17,085 nt of DNA from SZUA-430 sp044375275 (GTDB lineage: Bacteria > Pseudomonadota > Alphaproteobacteria > Micropepsales > Micropepsaceae): positions 1 through 17,085 of the forward strand of contig JBILMZ010000055.1 in assembly GCA_044375275.1 (NCBI GenBank). Reading direction: 5' to 3'. This document shows positions 7,500-15,139 of the stretch, one piece after another. Positions within the stretch are counted from its first letter, which is position 1. Each line of letters starts with the position of its first letter. The notes beneath the pieces are model-generated. The model was not told the origin of the DNA and did no database searches. It worked only from the letters and a program-made list of their open reading frames with translations. The position numbers and the translations under genes are program-made.

Positions 7500-7916
7500 T
7501 TACTCGGCAGCGCGCGCAAACGGCGCCTTGAATTCCTGCATCTTCTCGGTCATTTCCGCGAGGCGCGAGCTGAAGGGCTCTGAAGCCTGCTTGGCCGCAT
7601 CCATCCAGAGGTCATTCAGCTTCGTCGCCTGGGCGACATAAGCATCGAGGGCCGACTTGGCGAAGTCCGTCTGGACTTCCCAGGCTTCATGGATGCTCTT
7701 TGCGCCCGAAACCGCCTTGAAAGCCGCGACGCCGTCTTCCATCTGCTGCTTCGAGAAGTTGAAGACCTCGCCGTTGACGCGTTCAAACGTCTTGGCGAAG
7801 ACCGTCGCGGCCTGCATGTAGGCTTCAACGCTTCCCTTGCCGAGAGACGAGAACTGCTCCAGGCCCTTCGTGACTGTCTCAAATCCGTTCTTCATCGTTT
7901 CGTTTCCGCTCTTCAT
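7500..7916 (-). CDS. Phasin (PHA granule-associated protein)
   Basis: Phasins coat polyhydroxyalkanoate granules and control their number and size. From the ATG at 7916 the product is 138 residues, almost wholly amphipathic helix, with the phasin-2-like pattern: VTKGLEQFSSLGKGSVEAY (15-33), a VFNFSKQQMEDGVAAFKAV helix (51-69) and SIHEAWEVQTDFAKSALDAYV (74-94). No Cys or Pro occurs until near the C-terminus. AAGGA lies seven bases before the ATG, fixing the start; an in-frame upstream start at 7997 would add unrelated residues. The gene has its own promoter and a terminator, and two operator-like sites frame the promoter. No PHA synthase or phaR is in this window. Family confident; PHA as the storage compound is inferred from the family. 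Confidence 0.88.
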   Translation of the reverse strand: MKSGNETMKNGFETVTKGLEQFSSLGKGSVEAYMQAATVFAKTFERVNGEVFNFSKQQMEDGVAAFKAVSGAKSIHEAWEVQTDFAKSALDAYVAQATKLNDLWMDAAKQASEPFSSRLAEMTEKMQEFKAPFARAAE

Positions 7917-8014
7917 GTCGTTATCCTTCCGGCTCTGCGCACCTGATACTCGGCACCGCGTGACTGATCGACTTTTGGTTTCAAAGACTGCTGGCAACGC
8001 CCCTCGAAGGGAAA

Positions 8015-8028
8015 TTGCTGCACTGCAA
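8015..8028 (-). promoter_or_regulatory. Proximal TGC-N3-GCA operator-like site of the phasin promoter
   Basis: TTGCTGCACTGCAA contains CTGC-ACT-GCA, close to the CTGC-N3/4-GCAG sequence known for the PHA regulator PhaR of Paracoccus and Rhodobacter. It covers roughly +1 to +14 relative to the predicted phasin transcription start, where a bound repressor would block initiation. Identity as a PhaR site is inferred. Confidence 0.55.
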
Positions 8029-8035
8029 CATGAGC

Positions 8036-8065
8036 TTTATATAGGCGTGTGAGCCAAACTGTCAA
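8036..8065 (-). promoter_or_regulatory. Sigma70-type promoter for the phasin gene
   Basis: On the minus strand a perfect -35 TTGACA (8065-8060) is followed after 16 bases by TATATA (8043-8038), or after 18 bases by TATAAA (8041-8036). Transcription would begin near 8030, giving a 5' leader of roughly 110 bases before the phasin ATG. This is the best consensus promoter in the window, fitting an abundant granule-coat protein. Confidence 0.7.
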
Positions 8066-8072
8066 GGCAAAA

Positions 8073-8087
8073 TTGTGCGCTGCACAA
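8073..8087 (-). promoter_or_regulatory. Distal TGC-N3-GCA palindrome upstream of the phasin -35
   Basis: TTGTGC-GCT-GCACAA is a perfect 6-bp inverted repeat with a 3-base centre. It shares the TGC-N-CT-GCA core with the proximal site, with centres about 58 bp apart. It sits seven bases upstream of the -35 hexamer. The pair could allow looping or independent repression. Confidence 0.55.
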
Positions 8088-8090
8088 TAA

Positions 8091-8366
8091 ATGAGGTGAC
8101 CCAAAACATGACAAATTTACCAAGCATCAAGCTCAATTGACGAGACTGAAACACTTGGAGCGTCAGGATGGGTCGCCGCGGAAGGTTCCGCTGGGGTCTA
8201 CCTCTTCAGGATAAACGGCAAATGTTAATCCTTTCCAATCCCGCAAAATCTGACAAACTGACCTCAACGTTGTCATGCAGGGGGGCATCGACGCGATGAT
8301 TGGTCTGTTTTTTGCTGACAGGTGTTCCATGTCGACTTTCCTCAGCAAAGGGGCCTGAAGGGCAAC
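8091..8366. other. Non-coding gap between phasin promoter and dacA-like gene
   Basis: Together with the phasin leader and promoter, the gene-free stretch spans 7917-8366. In the right part I find no convincing gene. A 76-residue frame on the minus strand (8393-8163) has no recognisable family features. GCGGAA (8178-8183) and TTCCGC (8186-8191) form a perfect 6-bp inverted repeat with a 2-base centre, more like a protein site than a hairpin. TTGACG at 8137-8142 could be a -35 for the downstream gene, but no matching -10 is clear. The mRNA start of the carboxypeptidase gene is not resolved. Confidence 0.4.
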
Positions 8367-9800
8367 ATGGTTAGGCGCGTAAAGCCGTTCCACCTTTTCG
8401 TTTTGATCCTGTCGATGCTGGCAATCATATTGACAGCGTCAACGGCCGATGCCGCACGCAAGAAGAAGAAGAAGAAGCACTCGGTCAACCGCGCGCCGGT
8501 GGTTTACGTGGAAAAATTTGCCGCGATCGTCGTCGACGCGAGTTCTGGCCGGGTCCTCTACGAAAAGATGGCCCAGGAGAAGCGCTTCCCCGCCTCTCTG
8601 ACCAAGATGATGACGCTCTATTTGCTGTTCGAACAGATCAACAAGGGCAACATCTCGCTCTCGACCCAGATGACTGCCTCTGCTTACGCCAGTTCGCAGG
8701 ACCCGACGAAGCTGGGCATGCAGCCGGGCGACACGCTGACCGCCGAAGATGCCATCAAGGCCCTCGTCATCCGGTCTGCCAACGACGTGGCCGTTGTTGT
8801 CGCCGAGCACCTCGCGGGATCGGAATACCAGTTCGCCCAGCGCATGACAGCGAAAGCCCGCGACCTTGGAATGCTGAGCACGAATTTCGCGAATGCATCC
8901 GGCCTTCCGGACGAAAGCCAGCGCTCGACGGCATTCGACATGATGCTGCTGAGCCGCCGGCTCATCGCCGACCACAACGAATTCTATCCCTATTTTCGGC
9001 TTCAGAGCTTTGTATGGGGTGGCCGCAGCTATGAAGGCCACAACAATCTCCTGAAATTCTTCGACGGCGCAGATGGCCTGAAGACCGGCTACACGCGCCT
9101 GTCCGGATTTAATCTGGCAAGCTCAGCCACGCGTCAGGACAAGCGTCTCATCTCTGTTGTCATGGGAGGGCGATCAGCCCGCGAACGTGACAACATGACG
9201 GCGCAGCTGCTCGAGACAGAGTTCACGAAGCTCGGTCTCGGACGTCCGGCACCCGTAATCATGGCAATGTCACCTCTGGTGCTGGATGACGATGAGGCTG
9301 CAGCCGCGGAAGCGGCAGAACCCGCATCGGAATCCCAGCCACAGGCAGTCGAGCCCGCTGCCGCGAAGCCGGTCGGACCGGACGACAAGATCTCGCAGGC
9401 CACAAATGCTGCAGGCATGGTCGCCTCTGCGCCAGCGTCGTCAAGGGAGTTTGGCCAGGGTGACAGCGCTGACGCGGGCAAGAGGGTCACGCCTCCCGCG
9501 ATTGGAGCAAAATGGGGAATCCAGGTCGGTGCCCATTCATCTCGCGAAAATGCCGACAACCAGCTTGGCTCCGTCAAGAAGCGCATGCGCGATATCCTGG
9601 GAACGGCAGACGGAGCAATTGTTCCGCTGACCATTCATGGCAACACGTTCTATCGTGTACGCTTTGGCGCCTTCACGCCCAAGAAAGCTGAAACCGTTTG
9701 CGACAAGATGCAGGAACGCGGCGTGAGCTGTCTCGTTGTGACAGACGGCTCATGGGACCAGTCAGACTCGGCCGCCAGCCGCCCTCTCGCCGTTCGCTGA
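8367..9800 (+). CDS. Exported D-alanyl-D-alanine carboxypeptidase (peptidase S11) with SPOR domain
   Basis: Penicillin-binding-protein-type enzyme that trims the terminal D-Ala from peptidoglycan stem peptides in the periplasm. From the ATG at 8367 (GAAGGG four bases upstream) the product is 477 residues. A signal peptide ends at ADA near residue 29 and is followed at once by a lysine run (RKKKKKK, 31-37). The catalytic domain has SLTK (77-80, nucleophile Ser77), SAN (137-139) and KTG (239-241). An Ala/Glu/Pro-rich linker (about 308-375) leads to a C-terminal SPOR domain (about 381-460, with WGIQVGAHS and FYRVRFGAF). SPOR domains bind denuded septal glycan, so it probably acts at the division site. 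No C-terminal amphipathic membrane anchor like that of E. coli DacA is visible. A GTG at 8322 is a less likely start. Confidence 0.93.
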   Translation: MVRRVKPFHLFVLILSMLAIILTASTADAARKKKKKKHSVNRAPVVYVEKFAAIVVDASSGRVLYEKMAQEKRFPASLTKMMTLYLLFEQINKGNISLSTQMTASAYASSQDPTKLGMQPGDTLTAEDAIKALVIRSANDVAVVVAEHLAGSEYQFAQRMTAKARDLGMLSTNFANASGLPDESQRSTAFDMMLLSRRLIADHNEFYPYFRLQSFVWGGRSYEGHNNLLKFFDGADGLKTGYTRLSGFNLASSATRQDKRLISVVMGGRSARERDNMTAQLLETEFTKLGLGRPAPVIMAMSPLVLDDDEAAAAEAAEPASESQPQAVEPAAAKPVGPDDKISQATNAAGMVASAPASSREFGQGDSADAGKRVTPPAIGAKWGIQVGAHSSRENADNQLGSVKKRMRDILGTADGAIVPLTIHGNTFYRVRFGAFTPKKAETVCDKMQERGVSCLVVTDGSWDQSDSAASRPLAVR

Positions 9801-9817
9801 ATCAGGAAGACTTCGCC

Positions 9818-10651
9818 TCAGCCTGCAGCGGCCAGCGCACGCCCGAGCTGCGGCAGGCGCAGTGACGAGATCAGCCCGCGAACTTCTGCCCGCGCCGCGA
9901 TCTGCGCCATGGTCAGCCCCCGCTCCCGCCCTTCGATCAGGTCGATGACCGTCAACCCCTTGGGAAACAGCTCGCGATAGATGACGCGCTCGCTCAAGCC
10001 CGGCGCCAGCCGGAAACCGATGCGCTGGGACAGCTTGGTCAGCGCCTGTGTCAGGCGCTTGCGGTTATGGGTTTCCTGGGGCGTCATGCGGTTCCTGACC
10101 ACGAGCCAGTCGATCGTCCGACGCCGTTCCAGCATCTGCTTCTTGCGGCTCTCCCAGACGAACTCGGCATAGATGCTCGGCGCCTTGGCCTCGTAGGTTT
10201 CGGGATCGACGCTCGCCAGCAGGTCAAAATCGACGAAGCTGTCATTGAGGGGTGTCACGATCGTTGTCGCCAGCGCATGCGCCGCCCGCCCGAGCGGCGT
10301 ATCAGCCCCCGGACAATCCACGACAACCACATCGCACTCCTGGGCAAGAAGTTCGAAGACCGAACGAAACCGCTGGGCATCCTCACTTTCCGCGATGGAG
10401 CGTGACTCAGCCACGGACGGCGACGGCGTCACCAGTCTGGGCAACGCGAGAGCCTTGCCTTGCAGTTCTGACCAGCGCACGCGATTGGCGAAAAAGTGCG
10501 TCAGCGTCTGCTGGCGAAAATCCAGGTCAATCACGCCCGTTCGCAATCCCGATGACATGAGGCCGGACACAAGATGAAGGGCGATGGTCGACTTGCCCGA
10601 CCCGCCCTTCTCGTTTCCGACCACGATCAGTGATGTAGGAAAGCCCGCCAT
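9818..10651 (-). CDS. mipZ: MipZ, ParA-like ATPase that positions the division plane
   Basis: In Caulobacter, MipZ binds ParB at the chromosome poles, forms a gradient and inhibits FtsZ assembly, placing the Z ring at midcell. The 277-residue product closely resembles it throughout. It has a deviant Walker A EKGGSGKST (14-22), VIDLDFRQQT (40-49), Walker B VVVDCPG (109-115), and the family-specific TPLNDSFVDFDLLASVDPETYE (133-154). It also has DWLVVRNRM (181-189), NRKRL (196-200), GFRLAPGLSERVIYRELFPKGLT (212-234) and a C-terminal EVRGLISSLRL. Caulobacter MipZ is 274 residues. The ATG at 10651 is preferred; earlier in-frame starts add unconserved residues and only a weak GGGG precedes it. The gene follows putA by 125 bases and converges with the carboxypeptidase gene 17 bases away. 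A GANTC site lies just upstream. Confidence 0.94.
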   Translation of the reverse strand: MAGFPTSLIVVGNEKGGSGKSTIALHLVSGLMSSGLRTGVIDLDFRQQTLTHFFANRVRWSELQGKALALPRLVTPSPSVAESRSIAESEDAQRFRSVFELLAQECDVVVVDCPGADTPLGRAAHALATTIVTPLNDSFVDFDLLASVDPETYEAKAPSIYAEFVWESRKKQMLERRRTIDWLVVRNRMTPQETHNRKRLTQALTKLSQRIGFRLAPGLSERVIYRELFPKGLTVIDLIEGRERGLTMAQIAARAEVRGLISSLRLPQLGRALAAAG

Positions 10652-10679
10652 ACCCCGCACTGCACATCCCGGGAAGCCT

Positions 10680-10684
10680 GATTC
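10680..10684. promoter_or_regulatory. GANTC (CcrM-type methylation) site upstream of mipZ
   Basis: GATTC lies 28 bases before the mipZ ATG. In Caulobacter, CcrM methylation of GANTC with GcrA activates mipZ and ftsZ promoters, so the position is suggestive. A TGCTAGTTT about 20 bases further upstream on the minus strand partly resembles the Caulobacter -10. A single 5-bp match can occur by chance. Confidence 0.45.
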
Positions 10685-10711
10685 GCTTCGCTGTGGAAAA
10701 CTAGCATTGCG

Positions 10712-10727
10712 TTTCCCGAAAGGGAAA
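10712..10727 (-). repeat. Hairpin between putA and mipZ
   Basis: TTTCCC (10712-10717) and GGGAAA (10722-10727) pair around a 4-base loop, 50 bases past the putA stop. On the minus strand it is not followed by a T run, so a rho-independent terminator is doubtful. It could be a weak attenuator or an mRNA 3' stabiliser. Confidence 0.35.
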
Positions 10728-10776
10728 ACGGCATGTTTCACACAGCAAGGACGCGCTGTCAGGGACACCCAAGGTT

Positions 10777-13700
10777 TCAGGCCGTCCCGTCACCCAGCGA
10801 AAGCAGGCTCGCATTGCCGCCGGCCGCGGTCGTGTTGGTGCACGCGGTCCGCTCGACCGCAAAGCGGTGCAGGTAGTGCGGCCCACCGGCCTTCGGTCCC
10901 GTGCCTGAGAGCCCTTCGCCACCGAAAGGCTGCACGCCGACAACGGCGCCGATCTGGTTGCGGTTGACGTAGAGATTGCCCACCCGCGCCCGCGACCGGA
11001 CGAAATCCGCCGTCTCCTGGATGCGCGTATGCACACCCAGCGTCAGCCCGTAACCCGTCTGGTTGATTGCCTCGAGCACCTTGTCGAGATGGCTCGCCTG
11101 ATAGCGCACGACATGCAGGATCGGTCCGAAAACCTCGCGCTCGAGCGCGCCGATGGATTCGATCTCGTAGGCGCGCGGCGCAAAGAAATAGCCGTCACCG
11201 GTTTCATTGCTGAGTGTGGCTTCGACGATCGTGCGGGCCTCGCGCGACATGCGTGCAGCATGCGCCTCCAGCATCGACAGGGCGTCGGCGTCGATCACGG
11301 GCCCGATATCCGTATCGAGCTTCATCGGATCCCCGATCTTGAGTTCGTCGACCGCACCCGACAGCAACTTCAGCACCTTGTCGGCGATGTCGCTTTGCAG
11401 GAACAGCACGCGCAGCGCCGAGCAGCGCTGCCCGGCACTGTCAAAGGCCGACATCACCGCATCGCGCACGAGCTGCTCAGGCAGCGCGGTCGAATCCGCG
11501 ATCATCGCGTTCAGGCCGCCTGTCTCGGCAATGAAGGGCGGAATGGCACCGTCGCGTTCGGCAAGCATCCGGTTGATACGCCGCGCCGTGTCCGTGCCAC
11601 CCGTGAAGGCGACGCCCGAAACCTGCGCGTCACGCACAAGCGCGCCACCAACGGACGGCCCGTCACCGGGGAGAAACTGCAGGACATCACCCGGCACGCC
11701 CGCTTCATGCAGAAGGCGCGTGGCGATATAAGCCGTAAGCGGCGTCTGCTCGGCAGGCTTCGCAACCACCGCATTGCCGGCAGCCAGCGCACCCGCCACC
11801 TGCCCCGAGAAGATCGCCACCGGGAAGTTCCACGGGCTGATGCAGGCGAACACGCCGCGCCCATGCATCGAGAGTTCGTTGCGCTCCCCCGTCGGCCCCG
11901 GCAGCACTTTCGCCTCGGAAAACTCGGCCTTGGCCAGCCCGGCGTAATAGCGCAGGAAGTCCACGGCCTCGCGCACATCCGCGATGCCATTGGCAATCGT
12001 CTTGCCGGCCTCACGCACGCACAGGCCGATCAGGACCGAGGCATCGCGCTCGAACAGGTCAGCCGCGCGGTTGAGGATCTCCGCGCGTTTCGTACCGCCC
12101 AGACGGTCCCAGGCAGGCTGGGCCGCCGCAGCAGCCTGCACCGCGCGCGCGGCAACTTCAGGCGTGGCATCCACCACGCTGCCAATGCGGCGATAGCGAT
12201 TGGAGGGATCACACACGTCGCGCGCGTCACCGGCCTGCATTTCGCCAGACACGAGGGGCGCTGCGCTCAGCGGCTTGGAAACCGCTTCGCCAATCGCGCG
12301 CACAAGAGGCTCGGCACGCGTCGGATCGCTCAGCAGCACGCCCTGTGAATTCTGCCGGTCAGCAAAGAGGTTCACGGGCAGCGGAATGCGTGGATGGAAC
12401 TTCTGTGGCATGGCTTCAACCTGGTCCGCCGGATCGGCGATAATGGATTCAATCGGCGCTTCGTCGTCTGCAAGTCGGTTCACGAACGACGTGTTCGCCC
12501 CGTTCTCGAGCAGGCGACGCACGAGATAGGCAAGCAGGTCCTCATGCGCGCCAACCGGTGCGTAGATGCGGCACTGCACGCCAAGATGCTCAGCCCCGAC
12601 GGCCTCGTCATAGAGCTCTTCGCCCATGCCATGCAGCCGCTGGAATTCGTAGTCGTCGCGATTGCCAGCCAGCGTCTTGACCGCGGCCAGCGTATGCGCG
12701 TTGTGCGTCGCGAACATCGGAAAGAACGCAGCCTGGTCGGCGAGCAACATGCGCGCACAGGCAATATAGGAAACGTCCGTCGACGCCTTGCGCGTGAACA
12801 CGGGATAGCCCTCGATGCCCATCTCCTGCGCACGCTTGATTTCGCTGTCCCAGTAGGCGCCCTTCACGAGGCGCACCGGCAGCCGCCGCTTGTGACGAGC
12901 AGCAACGCCTGCAAGATAGTCAATCACCGCAGGCGCCCGCTTCTGGTACGCCTGCACCGCAAGGCCGAGCCCTTCCCAACCCCGAAGCTCAGGCGCGCCA
13001 GCAAGCGCTTCAAAGATGTCGAGCTGCACTTCAAGCCGGTCGGCCTCTTCGGCATCGATCGTGAAGCCGATGCCGGCCTCCTTCGCAGCGACGCACAGGG
13101 GCAGCAGCCGCGGCATGATCTCCGGTAGCACCCGGTTCATCTTCAGGAACTCAAGCCGCGGATGCACCGCAGACAGCTTCACCGAAATCGAGTTGCGCGT
13201 GAACACGTCGCCCTTGCGGGTTTGTTCGTGCTTCGCGATGGAGGCAATCGCATCGGCATAGGCGCGGGCGTAACGCTCGGCATCATCACGCGTCATCGCC
13301 GCCTCGCCGAGCATGTCGAACGAAAAACGGAAGCCGCGCTTGGCCGCATCGTTGCCGCGCTTCAGCGCTTCGGCGATGGTGCGCCCCAGCACGAACTGGC
13401 CGCCCATGATCCGCATGGCCGTTGTCATGGCCTGGCGAATGATGGGCTCGCCGCTGCGCTGCACGAGCTTTCCGAAAATCGTCGTCCAGTCCTGCGTGCC
13501 TTCGCCCAGCTTGACGACGTGACCCGTAAGCATCAGCGCCCACGTCGAGGCATTGACGAAGACCGACGACGACTGCCCCAGATGCTTGTCCCAGTGAGCG
13601 GAGCCGATCTTGTCCTTGATGAGGCGATCGGCGGTTTCCGCATCCGGAACCCGCAGCAGGGCCTCCGCCAGGCACATCAGCACCACGCCTTCCTCGGTCG

Positions 13701-13938
13701 AGAGCGCATACTGGTGCAGGAAGGCATCAAGCCCGCCCCGCTTGCGCTGCGCGCGGACACGCTGCACGAGGTCACGGGCAAGCGCTTCGGTTTCGGCGCG
13801 TTCGCGTCCGCTGAGGCGTGCCATCGGAAGCAGGGCCTCGACGGTCTCGGTTTCGTCCGCAAGATAGAGCCGCGCCATCTGCTGGCGCGCATTGTCCATG
13901 GTCATGGGACCGGACATTCCAACGTTAAGCCCCGTCAC
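10777..13938 (-). CDS. putA: PutA, bifunctional proline dehydrogenase / P5C dehydrogenase
   Basis: Oxidises proline to glutamate in two steps, using FAD then NAD+. The proline dehydrogenase half carries LPVRLVKGAYWDSEIKRAQ (353-371), YEFQRLHGMGEELYDEA (430-446) and a YAPVGAHEDLLAYLVRRLLE segment (459-478). The aldehyde dehydrogenase half has SPWNFPVAIFSGQVAGAL (701-718), AETGG (804-808, Glu805) and GQRCSALR (836-843, catalytic Cys839). There is no N-terminal ribbon-helix-helix domain, so unlike the E. coli protein it should not be its own repressor; nor is there the extra C-terminal domain of larger PutAs. The frame can open at GTG 13938, overlapping the upstream TGA as GTGA, but no ribosome site supports it. 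ATGs at 13917, 13905 or 13899 are real alternatives. Residue numbers count from 13938. Confidence 0.95.
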   Translation of the reverse strand: MTGLNVGMSGPMTMDNARQQMARLYLADETETVEALLPMARLSGRERAETEALARDLVQRVRAQRKRGGLDAFLHQYALSTEEGVVLMCLAEALLRVPDAETADRLIKDKIGSAHWDKHLGQSSSVFVNASTWALMLTGHVVKLGEGTQDWTTIFGKLVQRSGEPIIRQAMTTAMRIMGGQFVLGRTIAEALKRGNDAAKRGFRFSFDMLGEAAMTRDDAERYARAYADAIASIAKHEQTRKGDVFTRNSISVKLSAVHPRLEFLKMNRVLPEIMPRLLPLCVAAKEAGIGFTIDAEEADRLEVQLDIFEALAGAPELRGWEGLGLAVQAYQKRAPAVIDYLAGVAARHKRRLPVRLVKGAYWDSEIKRAQEMGIEGYPVFTRKASTDVSYIACARMLLADQAAFFPMFATHNAHTLAAVKTLAGNRDDYEFQRLHGMGEELYDEAVGAEHLGVQCRIYAPVGAHEDLLAYLVRRLLENGANTSFVNRLADDEAPIESIIADPADQVEAMPQKFHPRIPLPVNLFADRQNSQGVLLSDPTRAEPLVRAIGEAVSKPLSAAPLVSGEMQAGDARDVCDPSNRYRRIGSVVDATPEVAARAVQAAAAAQPAWDRLGGTKRAEILNRAADLFERDASVLIGLCVREAGKTIANGIADVREAVDFLRYYAGLAKAEFSEAKVLPGPTGERNELSMHGRGVFACISPWNFPVAIFSGQVAGALAAGNAVVAKPAEQTPLTAYIATRLLHEAGVPGDVLQFLPGDGPSVGGALVRDAQVSGVAFTGGTDTARRINRMLAERDGAIPPFIAETGGLNAMIADSTALPEQLVRDAVMSAFDSAGQRCSALRVLFLQSDIADKVLKLLSGAVDELKIGDPMKLDTDIGPVIDADALSMLEAHAARMSREARTIVEATLSNETGDGYFFAPRAYEIESIGALEREVFGPILHVVRYQASHLDKVLEAINQTGYGLTLGVHTRIQETADFVRSRARVGNLYVNRNQIGAVVGVQPFGGEGLSGTGPKAGGPHYLHRFAVERTACTNTTAAGGNASLLSLGDGTA

Positions 13939-14489
13939 GCAAGATGCGTCGGGGCAACGCTTTCCCGCCTGAAGATGATGATCGGGTCACCCTTGTAGAG
14001 CGTCCGGGTCGCCTCGACATATCCGTTCTTTTCCGCCACGCGCAGGGACGGCAAGTTGTCAGGACTGATGATGCAGCATGTCGTTTGTTTCGCGAACTGC
14101 ACGTCCGCCCATCCAAGGGCAGCCGTGAGGGCCTCGCTGGCATAGCCATGGCCCTGCGCCCACGGCGACAGCGCCCAGCCCGATTCCGGCATGCCCTCCA
14201 GCGAAGGCTTCATGTCCCTCTTGGAATCGGCAAACCCGATTTCCCCCGCATAGCGTCCCGAGGACTTCTCCTCGATCACCCAGTAGCCATAGCCGACAAG
14301 CGACCAGTGCCCCGCATAGCGCAGCAGGCGAAACCAGGACTCCTGATAGGACGACGGCACGCCACCGATGAACCGGGTGACAAGCGGATCGGCCCACATG
14401 CGGGCGCAGTTCTGGTAGTCCGCGCGCACGTGGCCCCGCAGGACCAGCCGCTCGGTCTCAAGCCGCGGAATGTTGGCAGTCTCAGGCAT
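13935..14489 (-). CDS. GNAT family N-acetyltransferase (RimJ/RimL-like)
   Basis: Transfers an acetyl group from acetyl-CoA to an amine; the acceptor is unknown. The 184-residue product opens with the typical PRLETERLVLRG (8-19). It has an IGGVPSSYQESWFRLLRY region, the GEIGFAD strand (82-88) and the acetyl-CoA pyrophosphate loop QGHGYASEAL (112-121). It ends with a SLRVAEKNGYVE helix-strand (148-159). This is the pattern of the Acetyltransf_3/RimJ-RimL branch, of usual length. The ATG at 14489 directly follows a GTG at 14492; either could serve. Its TGA overlaps the possible GTG start of putA, suggesting co-transcription and perhaps translational coupling with proline catabolism. No functional tie beyond that is visible. 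Confidence 0.85.
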   Translation of the reverse strand: MPETANIPRLETERLVLRGHVRADYQNCARMWADPLVTRFIGGVPSSYQESWFRLLRYAGHWSLVGYGYWVIEEKSSGRYAGEIGFADSKRDMKPSLEGMPESGWALSPWAQGHGYASEALTAALGWADVQFAKQTTCCIISPDNLPSLRVAEKNGYVEATRTLYKGDPIIIFRRESVAPTHLA

Positions 14490-14533
14490 CACCAGTGCTC
14501 AACCCTGTCAGGAAAGGCGAAAGACCGTGTTCC

Positions 14534-14547
14534 GGGGTTGAAACCCC
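14534..14547 (-). promoter_or_regulatory. Palindrome upstream of the GNAT-putA unit
   Basis: GGGGTT-GA-AACCCC is a perfect 6-bp inverted repeat with a 2-base centre, 45 bases before the GNAT ATG. It sits between the DUF1489 terminator and the gene, where the promoter should be. TTGACT lies about 19-24 bases further upstream and could be a -35. It may be an operator for the GNAT-putA transcript, whose PutA cannot self-regulate. No regulator is identified. Confidence 0.35.
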
Positions 14548-14597
14548 TTTGTACAAATCAATCAAGTCAATTCGCCAGCATCCAGCCCGCCGGACAC

Positions 14598-14636
14598 AAA
14601 AAAGCGCCGGATCAGCTCTGGGCAGATTCCGACGCT
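14598..14636 (-). terminator. Rho-independent terminator after the DUF1489 gene
   Basis: On the minus strand AGCGTCGGAATC pairs with GATCCGGCGCT (one bulged A, one G-T pair) around an 11-base loop. It is followed by TTTTTTG. It lies about 65 bases past the DUF1489 stop and separates that unit from the GNAT-putA-mipZ group. Confidence 0.75.
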
Positions 14637-14701
14637 ATCGATTTACAGCGCCGAACATCGCCGAAATCGCCGAAAACAAAAAGAGAACAAATTGACGCAG
14701 G

Positions 14702-15139
14702 CTAGAGAAGCCCCAACTCCGCCAGTTCGCGACGGAGCTTGTCTGGCATCTCGCCCGAGGCGCCCTTGCCGATGTCGGGCGGCGCATCCTTGGGATCGAG
14801 ATAGCGCCAGCCCTGGAACGCGCGACGGGGCCGCGGACTGACGAGCACCAACTCCTGCCCATAGACGAGATGGCAGCGCGACACGCCTTCCCCGTCGACA
14901 AACGGACGAATGTCAATCAGAGGCTGCCGCACCGCGGTGTAGCCCTTGATGACCCAGTACAGCGAGCCACCCTCGAGAAGCTCGTCCCGGCGCTTTGGCA
15001 CCATGCGCGTGGTGTGCCTGAGCTCAGGCGCGATCCCGCGCTTCTTCTGCGCAGCGACATGGTCTTTCTGCCAGCTGCGCAGGTCTTCGACGGAATCAAC
15101 GCCGACACAAAGCTTGATGATGTGAAGCGCCAGTGTCAG
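14702..15139 (-). CDS. DUF1489 family protein with a CTG start codon
   Basis: DUF1489 is an alphaproteobacterial family of unknown function. From the first candidate CTG (15139) the product is 145 residues. It has the conserved opening LHIIKLCVGVDSVEDLRSWQ, then RRDELLEGGSLYWVIKG, then PRPRRAFQGWRYLDPKDAPPDIG. The first ATG in frame (15004) falls in mid-domain and would lose the most conserved N-terminal 45 residues. Between the in-frame TGA at 15151-15149 and the conserved LHIIK there is no ATG, GTG or TTG, so a non-standard start is required. CTG at 15139 overlaps the upstream TGA as CTGA. CTG at 15133 gives MALHIIK (143 residues) with GGGG six bases upstream. Coupling to the EF-hand gene is likely. 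A sequencing error is the alternative. Confidence 0.82.
   Translation of the reverse strand: MTLALHIIKLCVGVDSVEDLRSWQKDHVAAQKKRGIAPELRHTTRMVPKRRDELLEGGSLYWVIKGYTAVRQPLIDIRPFVDGEGVSRCHLVYGQELVLVSPRPRRAFQGWRYLDPKDAPPDIGKGASGEMPDKLRRELAELGLL

Noticed and set aside
8163..8393. A 76-residue minus-strand frame in the phasin/carboxypeptidase gap
   Set aside because: No ribosome site, no family features, and it overlaps the start of the plus-strand carboxypeptidase gene.
11029..12348. Long plus-strand frames across 11029-13998
   Set aside because: They are antisense shadows of putA, with Arg/His-rich low-complexity translations and no ribosome sites.
14495..14695. Small plus-strand frame between GNAT and DUF1489 genes
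   Set aside because: It spans the minus-strand terminator and palindrome and has no ribosome site or recognisable features.
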